Shown piece by piece: positions 17,501 to 26,078 of a DNA stretch of 64,000 nt (the stretch's first letter is position 1; every line of letters starts with the position of its first letter). The notes beneath the pieces were generated by a model. That model had not been told where the DNA came from. It saw nothing but the letters and a program-made list of their open reading frames with translations, and did not search any database. Origin of the DNA: Actinocrinis sp035946395. Its GTDB lineage: Bacteria > Actinomycetota > Actinomycetes > Streptomycetales > Catenulisporaceae. The DNA lies in NCBI RefSeq assembly GCF_035946395.1, contig NZ_DASYZI010000144.1, forward strand, positions 1 through 64,000, written 5' to 3'. The position numbers and the translations under genes were made by a program.

Positions 17501-19931
17501 CGCCAATGGGCTGGCCCGGCGCCTCGTAGAACTGGGCGTCCGACCCGAAACACCGGTGGCGGTGTTGATGGAGCGTTCAGTAGAGCTCCTCGTCACGCTA
17601 CTGGCCGTGATGAAGGCGGGCGGCGTCTACGTGCCGCTGCATGGCGCATATCCGCTACGGCGGATGCGGTGGGTGCTGGACGACGTCGGCACGTCGATCC
17701 TTCTCGTCGATCGGACGACGGAAACCCACGACCTGGTAGGGGATGCCGATCCGGGCATGCACATCGTCGTAGTCGGCGACGCGCCTTTTGACGCAGACGC
17801 AGACGCAGCGACAGGGAGCAGCGCCAACCTCGGGATCGCGAGCGTCGCCGAGCAGCTTATGTACATCATGTACACGTCCGGCTCAACGGGGAGGCCCAAG
17901 GGCGTGGCGATCACGCATCGCAACGTCGTGAGCATGGTCCTCGATCGATGCTGGCTAGGCGGCAACCAGGAACGCGTTCTGTTCCACGCCCCGCACGCCT
18001 TCGACGCCTCGACCTATGAGTTGTGGGTGCCACTGCTGCAAGGCGGCCGGGTCGTCGTAACGCCTCCCACCGATGTGGACGCTCCCGTGCTGCGATCGCT
18101 GATCGCGCGGGAGGGAATCACCGCCGTCCATGTGACCGCGGGGCTGTTCCGGGTGATCGCCGAAGCGGACCCCGAATGCTTCGCCGGGGTGCGTGAAGTC
18201 CTGACCGGCGGCGACGTCGTCTCGCCCGCCGCGGTGTGCAGCGTGCTCGACGCACTTCCGGGCGTCGTGGTCAGACACCTGTACGGCCCGACCGAGATAA
18301 CGCTGGCCGCCACTCAGTACCCGGTCAGCTCATCAGACCAGGTGCCGCCGCACGCCCTGCCGATCGGCCGACCGATGGACAATACTCGTATTTACGTATT
18401 GGATAACGCGCTGCGTTTGGTGCCCGAGGGCGTCGTTGGCGAGTTGTACATCGCCAGCGAAGGTCTGGCGCGCGGATATGTGAACCGACCGGGTTTGACC
18501 GCCGAGCGGTTCATAGCTGATCCGTTCGGCCCGCCGGGATCCCGGATGTACCGGACCGGCGATCTGGCCCGCTGGAACGCGGCAGGCACCCTGGAGTTCG
18601 CGGGACGCGTCGACGATCAGGCCAAGGTGCGCGGGTTCCGCGTCGAGCCGGGCGAGATCGAGGCCGTGGTCATGCGGCATCCGCAGGTCAGCCAAGCCGC
18701 GGTGGTGGTTCGCGAGGACCGGGCAGGTGACAAGCGACTGATCGCATACGTCGTCCAGGCACCAGAGGACGCGGCCGTGGACGTGGACCCAGCCGATGTC
18801 CAGGCGTTCGTCGGCGCAAATCTTCCGGAGTACATGGTTCCCGCTGCGGTCGTCGTGCTGAACGCGCTACCACTCACCTCGAACGGCAAGCTCGACCGCC
18901 ACGCCCTACCGGCGCCCGCGGCGCGGGTCTCCGGTTCGGTACGCGGACCACGCACTGCGCGAGAGGAGATCCTGTGCGGACTGTTCGCGCAGATCCTCGA
19001 CGTTCCACAGGTCGGGATCGACGACGGTTTCTTCGAGTTGGGCGGGCACTCGCTGGCTGCGGCGCGGCTGATGGCCCGGGTGCGGTCCACGTTCGGTGTC
19101 GAACTTCCGCTGCGGGTGATGTTCGAGTCGCCGACGGTCGAGGGCATCGCGCGCCGGATCGAGCACGGCCTGTCGGAAGTCGCGTTCGGCGCACTACTGG
19201 CGCTGCGGGCAAGCGGCGACCTCACGCCGCTGTTCTGCGTGCACCCGGCGCTCGGGTTCGGCTGGAGCTACGCCGCGCTGCTGCCGCACCTGCCCGACCG
19301 GATGCCCGTGTACGCGTTGCAGACGACGAAGGTCGACGCGTCCGACACGCGATACGGCGACATGGCCCACATCGCGGCCCACTACATCGACCGGATCCGC
19401 ACGGTTCAACCGACCGGCCCGTACCGCCTGCTCGGCTGGTCCTTCGGCGGACTGGTCGCCTTCGAGATGGCGGCGCAGCTGGAGCGGGCAGGCGAGCGGG
19501 TCGAACTGCTGGCCGTGCTGGATGCGCTGCCGGAACTGCGGGAATTGGGTATGCCGCGTGCGCAGGACGAGCCCGCCGATCAGGCGGCGTTGCGGATCCT
19601 GCATGCGGGCGGCGGGGCACCGGCCGACCTCACCGGTGCCGATCTGCTCGACATGGCCGAGATGCTGGAAACCAACCACAGCATCATGAGCGCCTACCGG
19701 CCAGGGCGGATCCAGAGCGAGCTGCTCCTGTTCAGCGCCGCGGACGAGGGGATGTCCGCCGAGCAGAAGGCGCGGCTTTGGGCGCCGCACGCAAGCGCGA
19801 TCCGCGTGCACGACGTCGCCAGCGGCCACTACGGGATGATGGCGGACGCCCCAGCCCGGCAGATCGCGCAGGTCCTCGGCGCAGTTTTGGGCACCGGTGA
19901 CCGGCCGGGCTCAGGGTTGGACGAGGGCTAG
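14508..19931 (+). CDS. Nonribosomal peptide synthetase, C-C-A-T-TE
   Basis: A 1807-residue NRPS. Order: condensation domain 1 (about 25-460, HHISGDG), condensation domain 2 (about 493-940, HHITSDG), adenylation (about 964-1465; YTSGSTGRPKG, MYRTGDLARW, NGKLDR), carrier (LGGHSLAAARL) and thioesterase (about 1560-1800; GWSFGG, final His in SGHYG). Two adjacent condensation domains with no module between them are unusual; both catalytic motifs are intact. My hand alignment to GrsA gives specificity residues D-A-Y-H-L-G-L-L-A-K, closest to hydroxyphenylglycine codes. GTG at 14508 is chosen; a frame running upstream overlaps the hydroxylase and is non-coding. The TE makes this the terminating enzyme. 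Its stop overlaps the stop of the opposing MFS gene. Confidence 0.92.
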   Translation: MSPRTQSQESDEPLPDELPSGAPPIPLSYAQRGLWHHFRLRGPTPVYNLPFTVRLVGELDRAALEQAFADLVRRHDALRSVFLDVDGEPFQRVLDPGRARPAFVYQDCDPRRFEETLGAAVRYRFDLARELPVRAWLFGLGDREHVLLILIHHISGDGWSVGPLRRDLSSAYAARTAGRAPQWAPLPAAYGDFVRWERESLGDADDPESAHARALSYWTRTLAGLPDELALPFDNARPAIAGQRGGQTSFRLDPALHARLVELARRSRATVFMVAQAVLATLLSRLGAGTDIPVGTVVAGRANEEFDELVGMFVNTVVLRTDVSGNPALRTVIDRVRDANLSALEHLGLPFELLVDSLNPARTLNRHPLFQVQLAYEVATGDGLDLPRLESRELRAELAVAKLDLLFHLVERYAPDGRPLGVDAVIEYAADLFDRATVQAVARRLVRVFEAAANDADIAIADIDILDERERRWLDAATAPAHAEPTRRQRPDLLPLSFAQRRLWFLDRLEGPNHTYDIPLAVRMSGELDHDALHAALVDVITRHEILRTVFPESDGQPWQRVLDADDALAQPAVANVPVSEDELDDALARAARHEFDLAARPPLRLTLFTLGPREHLLLLVMHHITSDGWSTVPLLRDLAAAYESRCQGRAPGWDALPMQYADYAIRQDRMLGGHRATAPDERIMRQLDYWTATLAGLPAQLHLPAARPRSREFDFRGEEAVFRIPPQVHRGLLRLARESRTTLFMVLQTGLSALLTRVGAGTDIPIGTAVAGRADEELDDLVGFFVNTLVLRVDTSGGPAFRELLDRVRSVDLDAFSHQDLPFERLVEALNPERILGVNPLFQVMLVMQDHPDEAIRVPGLELRVIDDIPSDVAKFDLSFTFRERRGSDGSADGVEGSVEYRTDLFEHGAAEAMAARLTRLLAAVAAEPGLPIGQIEILSGDERRRLLTDWNGAERPAPAATVSELFEAQAARTPNAIAVAGPGTGTTLTYGQLNARANGLARRLVELGVRPETPVAVLMERSVELLVTLLAVMKAGGVYVPLHGAYPLRRMRWVLDDVGTSILLVDRTTETHDLVGDADPGMHIVVVGDAPFDADADAATGSSANLGIASVAEQLMYIMYTSGSTGRPKGVAITHRNVVSMVLDRCWLGGNQERVLFHAPHAFDASTYELWVPLLQGGRVVVTPPTDVDAPVLRSLIAREGITAVHVTAGLFRVIAEADPECFAGVREVLTGGDVVSPAAVCSVLDALPGVVVRHLYGPTEITLAATQYPVSSSDQVPPHALPIGRPMDNTRIYVLDNALRLVPEGVVGELYIASEGLARGYVNRPGLTAERFIADPFGPPGSRMYRTGDLARWNAAGTLEFAGRVDDQAKVRGFRVEPGEIEAVVMRHPQVSQAAVVVREDRAGDKRLIAYVVQAPEDAAVDVDPADVQAFVGANLPEYMVPAAVVVLNALPLTSNGKLDRHALPAPAARVSGSVRGPRTAREEILCGLFAQILDVPQVGIDDGFFELGGHSLAAARLMARVRSTFGVELPLRVMFESPTVEGIARRIEHGLSEVAFGALLALRASGDLTPLFCVHPALGFGWSYAALLPHLPDRMPVYALQTTKVDASDTRYGDMAHIAAHYIDRIRTVQPTGPYRLLGWSFGGLVAFEMAAQLERAGERVELLAVLDALPELRELGMPRAQDEPADQAALRILHAGGGAPADLTGADLLDMAEMLETNHSIMSAYRPGRIQSELLLFSAADEGMSAEQKARLWAPHASAIRVHDVASGHYGMMADAPARQIAQVLGAVLGTGDRPGSGLDEG

Positions 19932-21241
19932 TGCCCCGCCGACTGCGCCACCACCGCGGAGGTCGTCGGGATGTCGCGCATGCCGCGCAGCGGGGAGAAG
20001 AACAGCCACAACCCGGACGAGCACCCGCCGACGACCGCGATCCACAGCGTCTGCTGCACTCCGAGCGCGGAGCCCAGCACGCCGCCGGCCACACCGCCGA
20101 GCGGCAGCGTGCCCCAGTTGATCCATCGCGAGGTGGCGCTCACGCGCGCGAGCAGTTCCGGCGGGGTGGTTGCCTGCCGGTAGCTGAGCAGGGCGACGGC
20201 GCACACGGTGGCCGAGAACGTCCAGGACATCCAGCCGACCGCGAACAGCAGTACCCGGGCGCCCGGCCCGGCGGCCGGGATCAGCAGGCCGGGCAGCGAG
20301 AACACCGTCATCGCCAGCCAGCAGACCCGCGCCGAGCCGATCGTGCGGGCCAGCCAGCCCGATGTCAGACCGCCGACGACGCCGCCGACCGCGCCGAGCG
20401 CCAGCAGCAGCCCGACGTAGCCCGGGTGCAGGTGCAGGTTGCGCACCAAGAAGAGCGGGCCGAGCGATTCGACCATGACGACGAAGAAGTTCGCGCTGCC
20501 GCTCCACAGCACGCCGCGCAGCAGGATCGGCTCGCGCAGCACGTAGTGCAGGCCGACGCGGATCTGCTCGCGGAACCCGGGCCGCTCGCCGTCCACGTGC
20601 TCGGCGACCGGCGGCTCCTTCTTGCGGATGGCCAGCAGCGAGGCGGCCGACGCCAGGAAGGACGCCGCGTCGGCGGTCATCGCCGCCGCCGCGCCGAACA
20701 GGCCGACCAGCCCGGCGCCGAGGCCGGGCCCGGCGATCTGCGCGAAGGACTGCGTGGTGCCGAGCTTGCCGTTGCCGTCCATGAGCTGCTCGCGGTCCAG
20801 CAGCGTGGGCAGGTAGGCCGGATAGGCGACCGAGAAGAACACGCTGAGCACGCTGGAGATCAGCGCCACCGCGTAGAGCTGGCCGAGGGTCAGCGCACCC
20901 GCCGCGGCGGCCACCGGAATCGAGCCGATCACCACCAGCCTGGCCAGGTCGCTCCACACCATCACCCGGCGCTTTCCGAGCCGTTCGACGATCGCCCCGG
21001 CGGGCAGCGACACCAGCAGATACGCGATGGTCTCCGCGGTCGACACCAGACCGACCTCAAGCGTGGTCGCCCGCAGCGCGACCACCGCGACCAGCGGCAT
21101 GGCCAGCACCGAGATCTGCGACCCGATCTCGCTGACCGTCTGGCCGCCCCACAGCAGCAGGAAATCCCGATGCCGCCAGAGCGCGGCCCGCCCGATCGCC
21201 CCGTCCGCCATTCGCAAGATGATATCAGCTTTCTGCGACAT
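19928..21241 (-). CDS. MFS exporter
   Basis: A 437-residue major facilitator with about 12 hydrophobic segments, of the drug/product efflux type common beside NRPS genes. The loop after TM2 reads GAIVERLGKRRVMVW, matching the family motif-A position. ATG at 21241 is chosen because AGGTGG lies six bases upstream; an in-frame ATG at 21319 would overlap the divergent aminotransferase. Transcribed towards the NRPS, with stops overlapping by four bases. Probable role: product export or self-resistance. Confidence 0.88.
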   Translation of the reverse strand: MSQKADIILRMADGAIGRAALWRHRDFLLLWGGQTVSEIGSQISVLAMPLVAVVALRATTLEVGLVSTAETIAYLLVSLPAGAIVERLGKRRVMVWSDLARLVVIGSIPVAAAAGALTLGQLYAVALISSVLSVFFSVAYPAYLPTLLDREQLMDGNGKLGTTQSFAQIAGPGLGAGLVGLFGAAAAMTADAASFLASAASLLAIRKKEPPVAEHVDGERPGFREQIRVGLHYVLREPILLRGVLWSGSANFFVVMVESLGPLFLVRNLHLHPGYVGLLLALGAVGGVVGGLTSGWLARTIGSARVCWLAMTVFSLPGLLIPAAGPGARVLLFAVGWMSWTFSATVCAVALLSYRQATTPPELLARVSATSRWINWGTLPLGGVAGGVLGSALGVQQTLWIAVVGGCSSGLWLFFSPLRGMRDIPTTSAVVAQSAGH

Positions 21242-21293
21242 AGGCAACCACCTGGCACCGAAGGCCGCGCACGCACGAAAGGCTCCGGACACC

Positions 21294-22697
21294 ATGCAGG
21301 ACACAGCGGGTATGGACACAGCCGGTATGGACGTGGACAGCGTCCTTCATCCCTTCACCGATCTCGCCAGGCATCACGGTTCGGGCCCGCTGGTCATCGA
21401 GCGGGGGCGCGGCATCCACGTCTACGACGAGCAGGGGCGGGAGTACATCGAGGGCATCGCCGGGCTGTGGTCGACCTCGCTCGGGTTCGGGGTGGAGGAG
21501 TTGGCGCAGACCGCCGCCGAGGAGATGCGGCGGCTCGGCTCGTACCACCTGGCCGACGGCAAGTCCCACCCGAAGGTGGTCCGGCTCGCCGCGAAGCTGC
21601 TGGAGGTCGCGCCCGCGCCCTTCTCCAAAGTCTTCTTCACCGGGTCGGGCTCCGAGGCGAACGACACGCAGATCAAGCTGCTGTGGCACTACAACAACCT
21701 GCGCGGCAGGCGAAAGAAGAAGAAGATCATCAGTCGCGCCAACTCGTACCACGGCTCCACTCTCGCCGCCGCCAGCCTGACCGGTCTCGGCTCCTTCCAC
21801 CACGGCTTCGACCTGCCGCTGCCGTTCGCGAAGCAGACGACCTGCCCCTCGCGCTTCCACAACGCGGAGCCCGGCGAGAGCGACGAGGAGTTCACCACCC
21901 GGCTCGCCCGGAACCTGGAGGAGCTGATCCTCACGGAGGGCCCCGAGACGATCGCCGGGTTCATCGCGGAGCCGGTGATCGGGTCCGGCGGGATCATCCC
22001 GCCGCCGGACGGGTACTTCGAGAAGGTTCAAGAGGTACTGCGCAGGCACGACGTGCGGCTGATCGACGACGAGGTGATCACGGGCTTCGGGCGGCTCGGC
22101 GCGTACTGGGGCGCGCAGGTGTACGGGATGGAACCGCAGACGCTGTCCTGCTCCAAAGCGCTTTCATCGGGTTATATGCCGATCGCCGCAGTGTTGCTCG
22201 ACGAGGAACTCTCCAGCGTGCTGGTCACCAAGCGGCGCAACCTCGGGCCGTTCGGCCACGGCTTCACCTTCGGCGGGCACCCCACCGCGGCAGCCGTCGC
22301 GCTGAAGGTGCTGGAGCTGATGGAGGAGCGTGACGTGGTCGGGCACGTGCGCGGCGTCGCCCCGTCATTCCTCAAGCGGATCGAGGAGCTCTCCGCGCAC
22401 CCCCTGGTCGGCGACGCCCGCGGCGTCGGCCTGATCGGCGGGCTGCACCTGGTCGCCGACAAGCGCGGCCGTAAGCCGCTCCCGCTCAACAGCGGGGTGG
22501 CCGTCCACTGCGCCGAGGCGGCACAGCGGCACGGCCTGATCGTGCGCGCACTCGGCGACGTGATCGCTCTCGCACCGCCGCTGATCATCGAGGAGGACGA
22601 GATCGGGGAGCTGTTCGCCCGCCTCGAACGAGCCCTCGACGACACGTATCACTGGGCACGCGGCAAGGACATCGTCGGCTCGGCCGGGGAAGGGTGA
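21294..22697 (+). CDS. Class III PLP aminotransferase
   Basis: A 467-residue fold-type I aminotransferase of class III (omega-amino-acid:pyruvate type). Visible are the phosphate-binding GSGSEAND, the aspartate in LIDDEVITGFGRLG, and the Schiff-base lysine in SCSKALSSGYMP. ATG at 21294 follows AAAGG. It diverges from the MFS gene across 52 bases. It probably interconverts a keto acid or aldehyde and an amine for the peptide pathway. A second class III enzyme, fused to another domain, lies at 28559-30280, so two transaminations may be needed. Confidence 0.88.
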   Translation: MQDTAGMDTAGMDVDSVLHPFTDLARHHGSGPLVIERGRGIHVYDEQGREYIEGIAGLWSTSLGFGVEELAQTAAEEMRRLGSYHLADGKSHPKVVRLAAKLLEVAPAPFSKVFFTGSGSEANDTQIKLLWHYNNLRGRRKKKKIISRANSYHGSTLAAASLTGLGSFHHGFDLPLPFAKQTTCPSRFHNAEPGESDEEFTTRLARNLEELILTEGPETIAGFIAEPVIGSGGIIPPPDGYFEKVQEVLRRHDVRLIDDEVITGFGRLGAYWGAQVYGMEPQTLSCSKALSSGYMPIAAVLLDEELSSVLVTKRRNLGPFGHGFTFGGHPTAAAVALKVLELMEERDVVGHVRGVAPSFLKRIEELSAHPLVGDARGVGLIGGLHLVADKRGRKPLPLNSGVAVHCAEAAQRHGLIVRALGDVIALAPPLIIEEDEIGELFARLERALDDTYHWARGKDIVGSAGEG

Positions 22698-22719
22698 CCG
22701 GCTGACCGGTCAAGGTCCA

Positions 22720-22735
22720 CCGGGCCGGGGCCCGG
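22720..22735. terminator. Short GC hairpin between convergent genes
   Basis: CCGGGC and GCCCGG form a 6-bp stem around CGGG, between the ends of the aminotransferase (plus) and the regulator (minus). Weak as a terminator but correctly placed. Confidence 0.35.
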
Positions 22736-22737
22736 CG

Positions 22738-23466
22738 TCATCCCAGCAGCTTGAGATGTTCCTCCCGGGCGAGGCCGAAGCGGATCGCCCGGGAGACGAT
22801 CGCCTCCCGCTGCCAGTCCGCCCGCGAGCCGGGGTCGTGTCCTGGCCACTGCCTGATCTGTAGCTTGCGCGCGAGGTAGCGGATGTGGAAGTTGACCGCC
22901 GCGCTGGTGATTTCGCGGCATTCGGCCAGGCCGTGCAGCCTGCGGGTGATCTCGGAGGTGTTGGGGATGACCATGCTGGCGGCATCGCGCAACCGCGGCT
23001 CGCACAGGGCGACCAGGACGAGGAAGTACTTCGCGCCCTCGTCGAGCAGGAACGCGGCGGCCATCTGCCCGGCCCCGGCCTGTGGGTCCGGGACGTGCAG
23101 GTAGGCCGGCTCCGGGGCCTTGACGACCAGCGACAGCAGGCCCTTGGCCGACGCCAGCCGGACTCGGGCGCAGGTGAAGGGAATCGGCATGTCCAGGCGG
23201 CCGGGCGGCACGCGCAGGTACTCCCCGCCTCCCTCGTCGTTCTCGACCACGTACGTGCGCACCCGGCTCAGGTTGGTGATGAGCCAGAAACCCGCGTCCG
23301 CCCGGATGCGGCCGGCCACCGGCTCGGCGCCCGGGTCCTCAAGCGGGACGTCGACCGGGTCCTGCGCGCTGCCCAGGCCGAAGGTGACCTCCTGCCCGCG
23401 GTCCACCGCCACGCTGTGGACCGGCTCGCCCGGCAGCCCCGGCGACTCGACGATCAGCGTGCTCAC
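22738..23466 (-). CDS. FHA-like / winged-helix regulator
   Basis: A 242-residue protein at the end of the long minus-strand operon. About residues 1-100 look like a divergent FHA fold (EVTFGLGSAQDPVDVPLED, then GFWLITNLSRVRTYVV), a phosphothreonine-binding module. About residues 130-240 are helical with a likely helix-turn-helix (NTSEITRRLHGL and AVNFHIRYLARKL). GTG at 23466 overlaps the P450 stop as GTGA; a longer frame upstream is the P450 read out of frame. Probable pathway regulator responding to Ser/Thr kinase signalling; the domain assignment is by eye. Confidence 0.65.
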   Translation of the reverse strand: MSTLIVESPGLPGEPVHSVAVDRGQEVTFGLGSAQDPVDVPLEDPGAEPVAGRIRADAGFWLITNLSRVRTYVVENDEGGGEYLRVPPGRLDMPIPFTCARVRLASAKGLLSLVVKAPEPAYLHVPDPQAGAGQMAAAFLLDEGAKYFLVLVALCEPRLRDAASMVIPNTSEITRRLHGLAECREITSAAVNFHIRYLARKLQIRQWPGHDPGSRADWQREAIVSRAIRFGLAREEHLKLLG

Positions 23467-24770
23467 CCGCCGCCCCCGACCCCGACCCGGCCGCCGCGGC
23501 CGGCCCGCCGCGGCGTCAAGCGCACATCGAGCCTGGCCAGGCCGTGCAGGAAGTTCGACGGTACGCGGCCCGGCTCCCCCACCGCCTCGATGGCGTCGAC
23601 CCGGTGGATCAGCACGCCGAGCAGGCAGCGCAGTTCGAGCCGCGCGAGCACCGAGCCGATGCAGTAGTGCGGGCCGCCGCCGAAGCTCAGATGCGGATTC
23701 GGGCTGCGCTCCACCAGGAACCGGTCGGGTTGCGCGAAGACCTGCTCGTCGCGGTTGCAGGAGGGGATCCACACCACGACCCGATCACCGCGGCGCACCG
23801 GCGCGGACCCGAGTTCGGCATCGGCCGTGGCCGTCCGCATGGCGTGCATCGGCGGCGAGGCCCAGCGCAGGATCTCCTCGACCGCGCCGTCGAGCAGTTC
23901 GGGCCGGGCCTTGAGCGCCTGCCACTGCTCCGGGTGCTGATGAAAGGCGAGCAGGGCGCCCGAGGCTGCGTGCGGCGTGGTCTCAAGGCCGCCGTTGACC
24001 AGGCCGTCGCAGTTGAGGACCACCTCGTCGTCCGTCAGCGGCCTGCCGTCCGGCGCGGCCTGGGCGAGCCCGGTGACGAAGTCGTCTGCGGGCTCGGCGC
24101 GGCGCTGGTCGAGTTGGTCCGCGAAGTAGCCGAGGATCTGCGTGTGCGCGAGCGTTCGGGCCGCAGACGCCGACGCGCCACGGCCGGCGTCGTCGAAGGC
24201 TGCCGCGGCGAGAGCGGCCAGTTGATCCCAGTCCTCGGCGGGCACGTTCATCATCCCGAACAGCGCCCAGGCAGGCATCCCGACCGTGAGCTCGGTGACC
24301 GCGTCGAACTCGCCGCCCGCGTCGAGCAGTTCCCTGACGCGCTCGTCCACCCGCCGGGTGAGCTCGGGCAGCAGCCCGGACAGCGTCCGGCCGTTGAACC
24401 ACGGCGCGTGCGCCGCGCGCAACCGGCGATGCGCATCGCCGTCGGCGACGACCATCATCCGGCCGGCCGCGGCGGCGACGCCCGCCGGGTCGGCGCCGAG
24501 CCGCATGCCCGAGGTCGAGGTGAACGCCTGGGTGTTCTTGAGCACGGCGGCGCCTTCACGGTGCGTCGTCACCGACCAGTAGCCGCCGAAGCCGGCGGAC
24601 TCGGTCCAGGCGACGGGGTGGTTGTGGCGGGCCCACCGCCAAGCCGCCATGTAGTCGCCGCCCGCGTAGAAGTGCGGGTCCGCGGGATCCGTATCCGCCC
24701 GCGTGGCAGACCAGATGGGGCAGCGCGACTGCGCGTGCGCCTGGGCCGGGGACTGCGACTGTGGCTGCAT
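23463..24770 (-). CDS. Cytochrome P450
   Basis: A 435-residue soluble bacterial P450. The heme loop FGGGPHYCIGSVLARLE has the axial thiolate at C370; the I-helix is VNGGLETT, and the K-helix ExxR is EEILR. It oxidises the pathway intermediate or product using separate ferredoxins, none of which is encoded here. It starts seven bases after the amidohydrolase stop and overlaps the next gene by four bases. In NRPS clusters such P450s often hydroxylate carrier-bound amino acids or cross-link aromatic rings; which applies here is unknown. Confidence 0.92.
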   Translation of the reverse strand: MQPQSQSPAQAHAQSRCPIWSATRADTDPADPHFYAGGDYMAAWRWARHNHPVAWTESAGFGGYWSVTTHREGAAVLKNTQAFTSTSGMRLGADPAGVAAAAGRMMVVADGDAHRRLRAAHAPWFNGRTLSGLLPELTRRVDERVRELLDAGGEFDAVTELTVGMPAWALFGMMNVPAEDWDQLAALAAAAFDDAGRGASASAARTLAHTQILGYFADQLDQRRAEPADDFVTGLAQAAPDGRPLTDDEVVLNCDGLVNGGLETTPHAASGALLAFHQHPEQWQALKARPELLDGAVEEILRWASPPMHAMRTATADAELGSAPVRRGDRVVVWIPSCNRDEQVFAQPDRFLVERSPNPHLSFGGGPHYCIGSVLARLELRCLLGVLIHRVDAIEAVGEPGRVPSNFLHGLARLDVRLTPRRAGRGGRVGVGGGG

Positions 24771-24777
24771 CGATCCG

Positions 24778-25827
24778 TCACGCTCCGGTTTCGGAGTGGT
24801 TGCTCCCCGGACGGTTGCTGCTCACCGGACGGCTGCCGGGCGGCAGCACCCGCAGCAGGTTCTCCCGCAGGATCAGCGCCTGCTCGGCGGGACGCACCCC
24901 GGCGAACGCCTCGCCGCCGTCCACGACCTGCCGCACCAGCCGGGTCAGCCCGCCGGACATCCGGTTGAGCGGCCAGTCCGTGCCGAAGAGGATCTTGTGG
25001 CTGATACCCAGCCGGAACAACCGGTTCAACGCCCGCGGCCAGCCGCCGAGCGCCGAGGTCCCCGCGAAGCCGCCGATGTCGAGGTAGACGTTGCGACGGT
25101 AGGCGGCGAGGTAGGCCGCCGTGTCGACGTGGGTGACGCCGCCGTGCCCGAGGATGAACTGCACGGACGGGAAGTCGCGGGCGGCCCGGTCGATGTGCAG
25201 CGGGTGAGCCGGATCGAAGTCGAGGCTCGACGCCGTGGGCCCGGTGTGCACGAACACCGGCAGCGAGCGCGCGGCGCAGACCTCGTAGTACGGGTAGAGC
25301 GCCTTGTCCGAGGGCGAGTAACCGCACGGCGGATAGAGCTTGATGCCTTCGAACCCGTAGTCGTCGACCATCCGGTCCAGCAGGTCGGCGCCTTTCGCGC
25401 CGCGCCGCGGGTCGACCCCGATGAACACCCAGAAGCGGCCCGGATGGCGCAGCCGTATCCCGTGATGCCGCTCGGCCATCTCCTCCAGCGACAGCGGGCA
25501 CTGCATCCGCAGGCTGAGATCGGGCACGAGCAGCACGGCGCGCTGCACGCCCGCCTCGTCCATCTCGGCGACCAGCCGGTCGGCGTCGTGGTCCTGATGC
25601 TGCGCCACGTAGCCGTCCAGCAGTCTGCGCATCGGGACGTCAGCACCCTGAGCCTGGAGGCGGCGGTGCACGTTGCCGACGACGTCCTCGACGAACCGCT
25701 GCGGGATGAAGTCGGTGGACGCCACGTGGCAGTGACCGTCGTAGACCATCGTGCGCGGCGGCGGCACATCAGGCTGCGTCACGTCAGGCTGCGTCGCCTG
25801 AGGCTGCGCCATCGTGGGTTGCGTCAT
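24778..25827 (-). CDS. Amidohydrolase_2-family enzyme, metal site intact
   Basis: A 349-residue TIM-barrel amidohydrolase of the ACMSD-like (Amidohydrolase_2) group. The metal ligands are present: H32 and H34 (DGHCHV), H194 (VHTGP), H228 (GHGGVTH) and D284 (FGTDWP). K163 is in KLYPPCGYSPSD. The family performs hydrolysis or non-oxidative decarboxylation. Its ATG overlaps the carrier-protein stop. A paralogue lacking three ligands lies just beyond the carrier (26075-27073), and both share KLYPPCGYSPSD and an LYPY-x-EVCA segment. Likely substrate: a carrier-bound or free acyl intermediate of this pathway (inference). Confidence 0.87.
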   Translation of the reverse strand: MTQPTMAQPQATQPDVTQPDVPPPRTMVYDGHCHVASTDFIPQRFVEDVVGNVHRRLQAQGADVPMRRLLDGYVAQHQDHDADRLVAEMDEAGVQRAVLLVPDLSLRMQCPLSLEEMAERHHGIRLRHPGRFWVFIGVDPRRGAKGADLLDRMVDDYGFEGIKLYPPCGYSPSDKALYPYYEVCAARSLPVFVHTGPTASSLDFDPAHPLHIDRAARDFPSVQFILGHGGVTHVDTAAYLAAYRRNVYLDIGGFAGTSALGGWPRALNRLFRLGISHKILFGTDWPLNRMSGGLTRLVRQVVDGGEAFAGVRPAEQALILRENLLRVLPPGSRPVSSNRPGSNHSETGA

Positions 25828-26078
25828 GGGAGGCAGTGGCGGATCAGGGCACGCACGCTGGTTCCGCCGTTCGCGTCGAAGGTCCCGAAGTCGAAGGTGG
25901 CGCCGGTCTCGTCCTCAAGGTAGGAGATGAGCGCCACCAGCCCCATCGAGTCGAGCAGCCCGGTCCCGGCCAGGTCGGTGTCCGGCCCGGCCTGCTGCGC
26001 CGCGCCCTCCTCGGTCCAGTCCCGCACCCAGTCCAGCAGGTTCTTCTCCAGCGCGGCGGGGTCGACGTCCGCGTTCAC
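25824..26078 (-). CDS. Free-standing acyl/peptidyl carrier protein
   Basis: An 84-residue carrier protein of normal ACP size. The phosphopantetheine site is S44 in GTGLLDSMGLVALISYL, followed by acidic helices. GTG at 26078 overlaps the upstream stop (GTGA) and its own stop overlaps the next ATG (ATGA), so it is translationally coupled on both sides between the two amidohydrolases. It probably carries the unit activated by the AMP ligase at 27070-28545 and may be the acyl donor for the FeeM-like enzyme. Confidence 0.85.
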   Translation of the reverse strand: MNADVDPAALEKNLLDWVRDWTEEGAAQQAGPDTDLAGTGLLDSMGLVALISYLEDETGATFDFGTFDANGGTSVRALIRHCLP

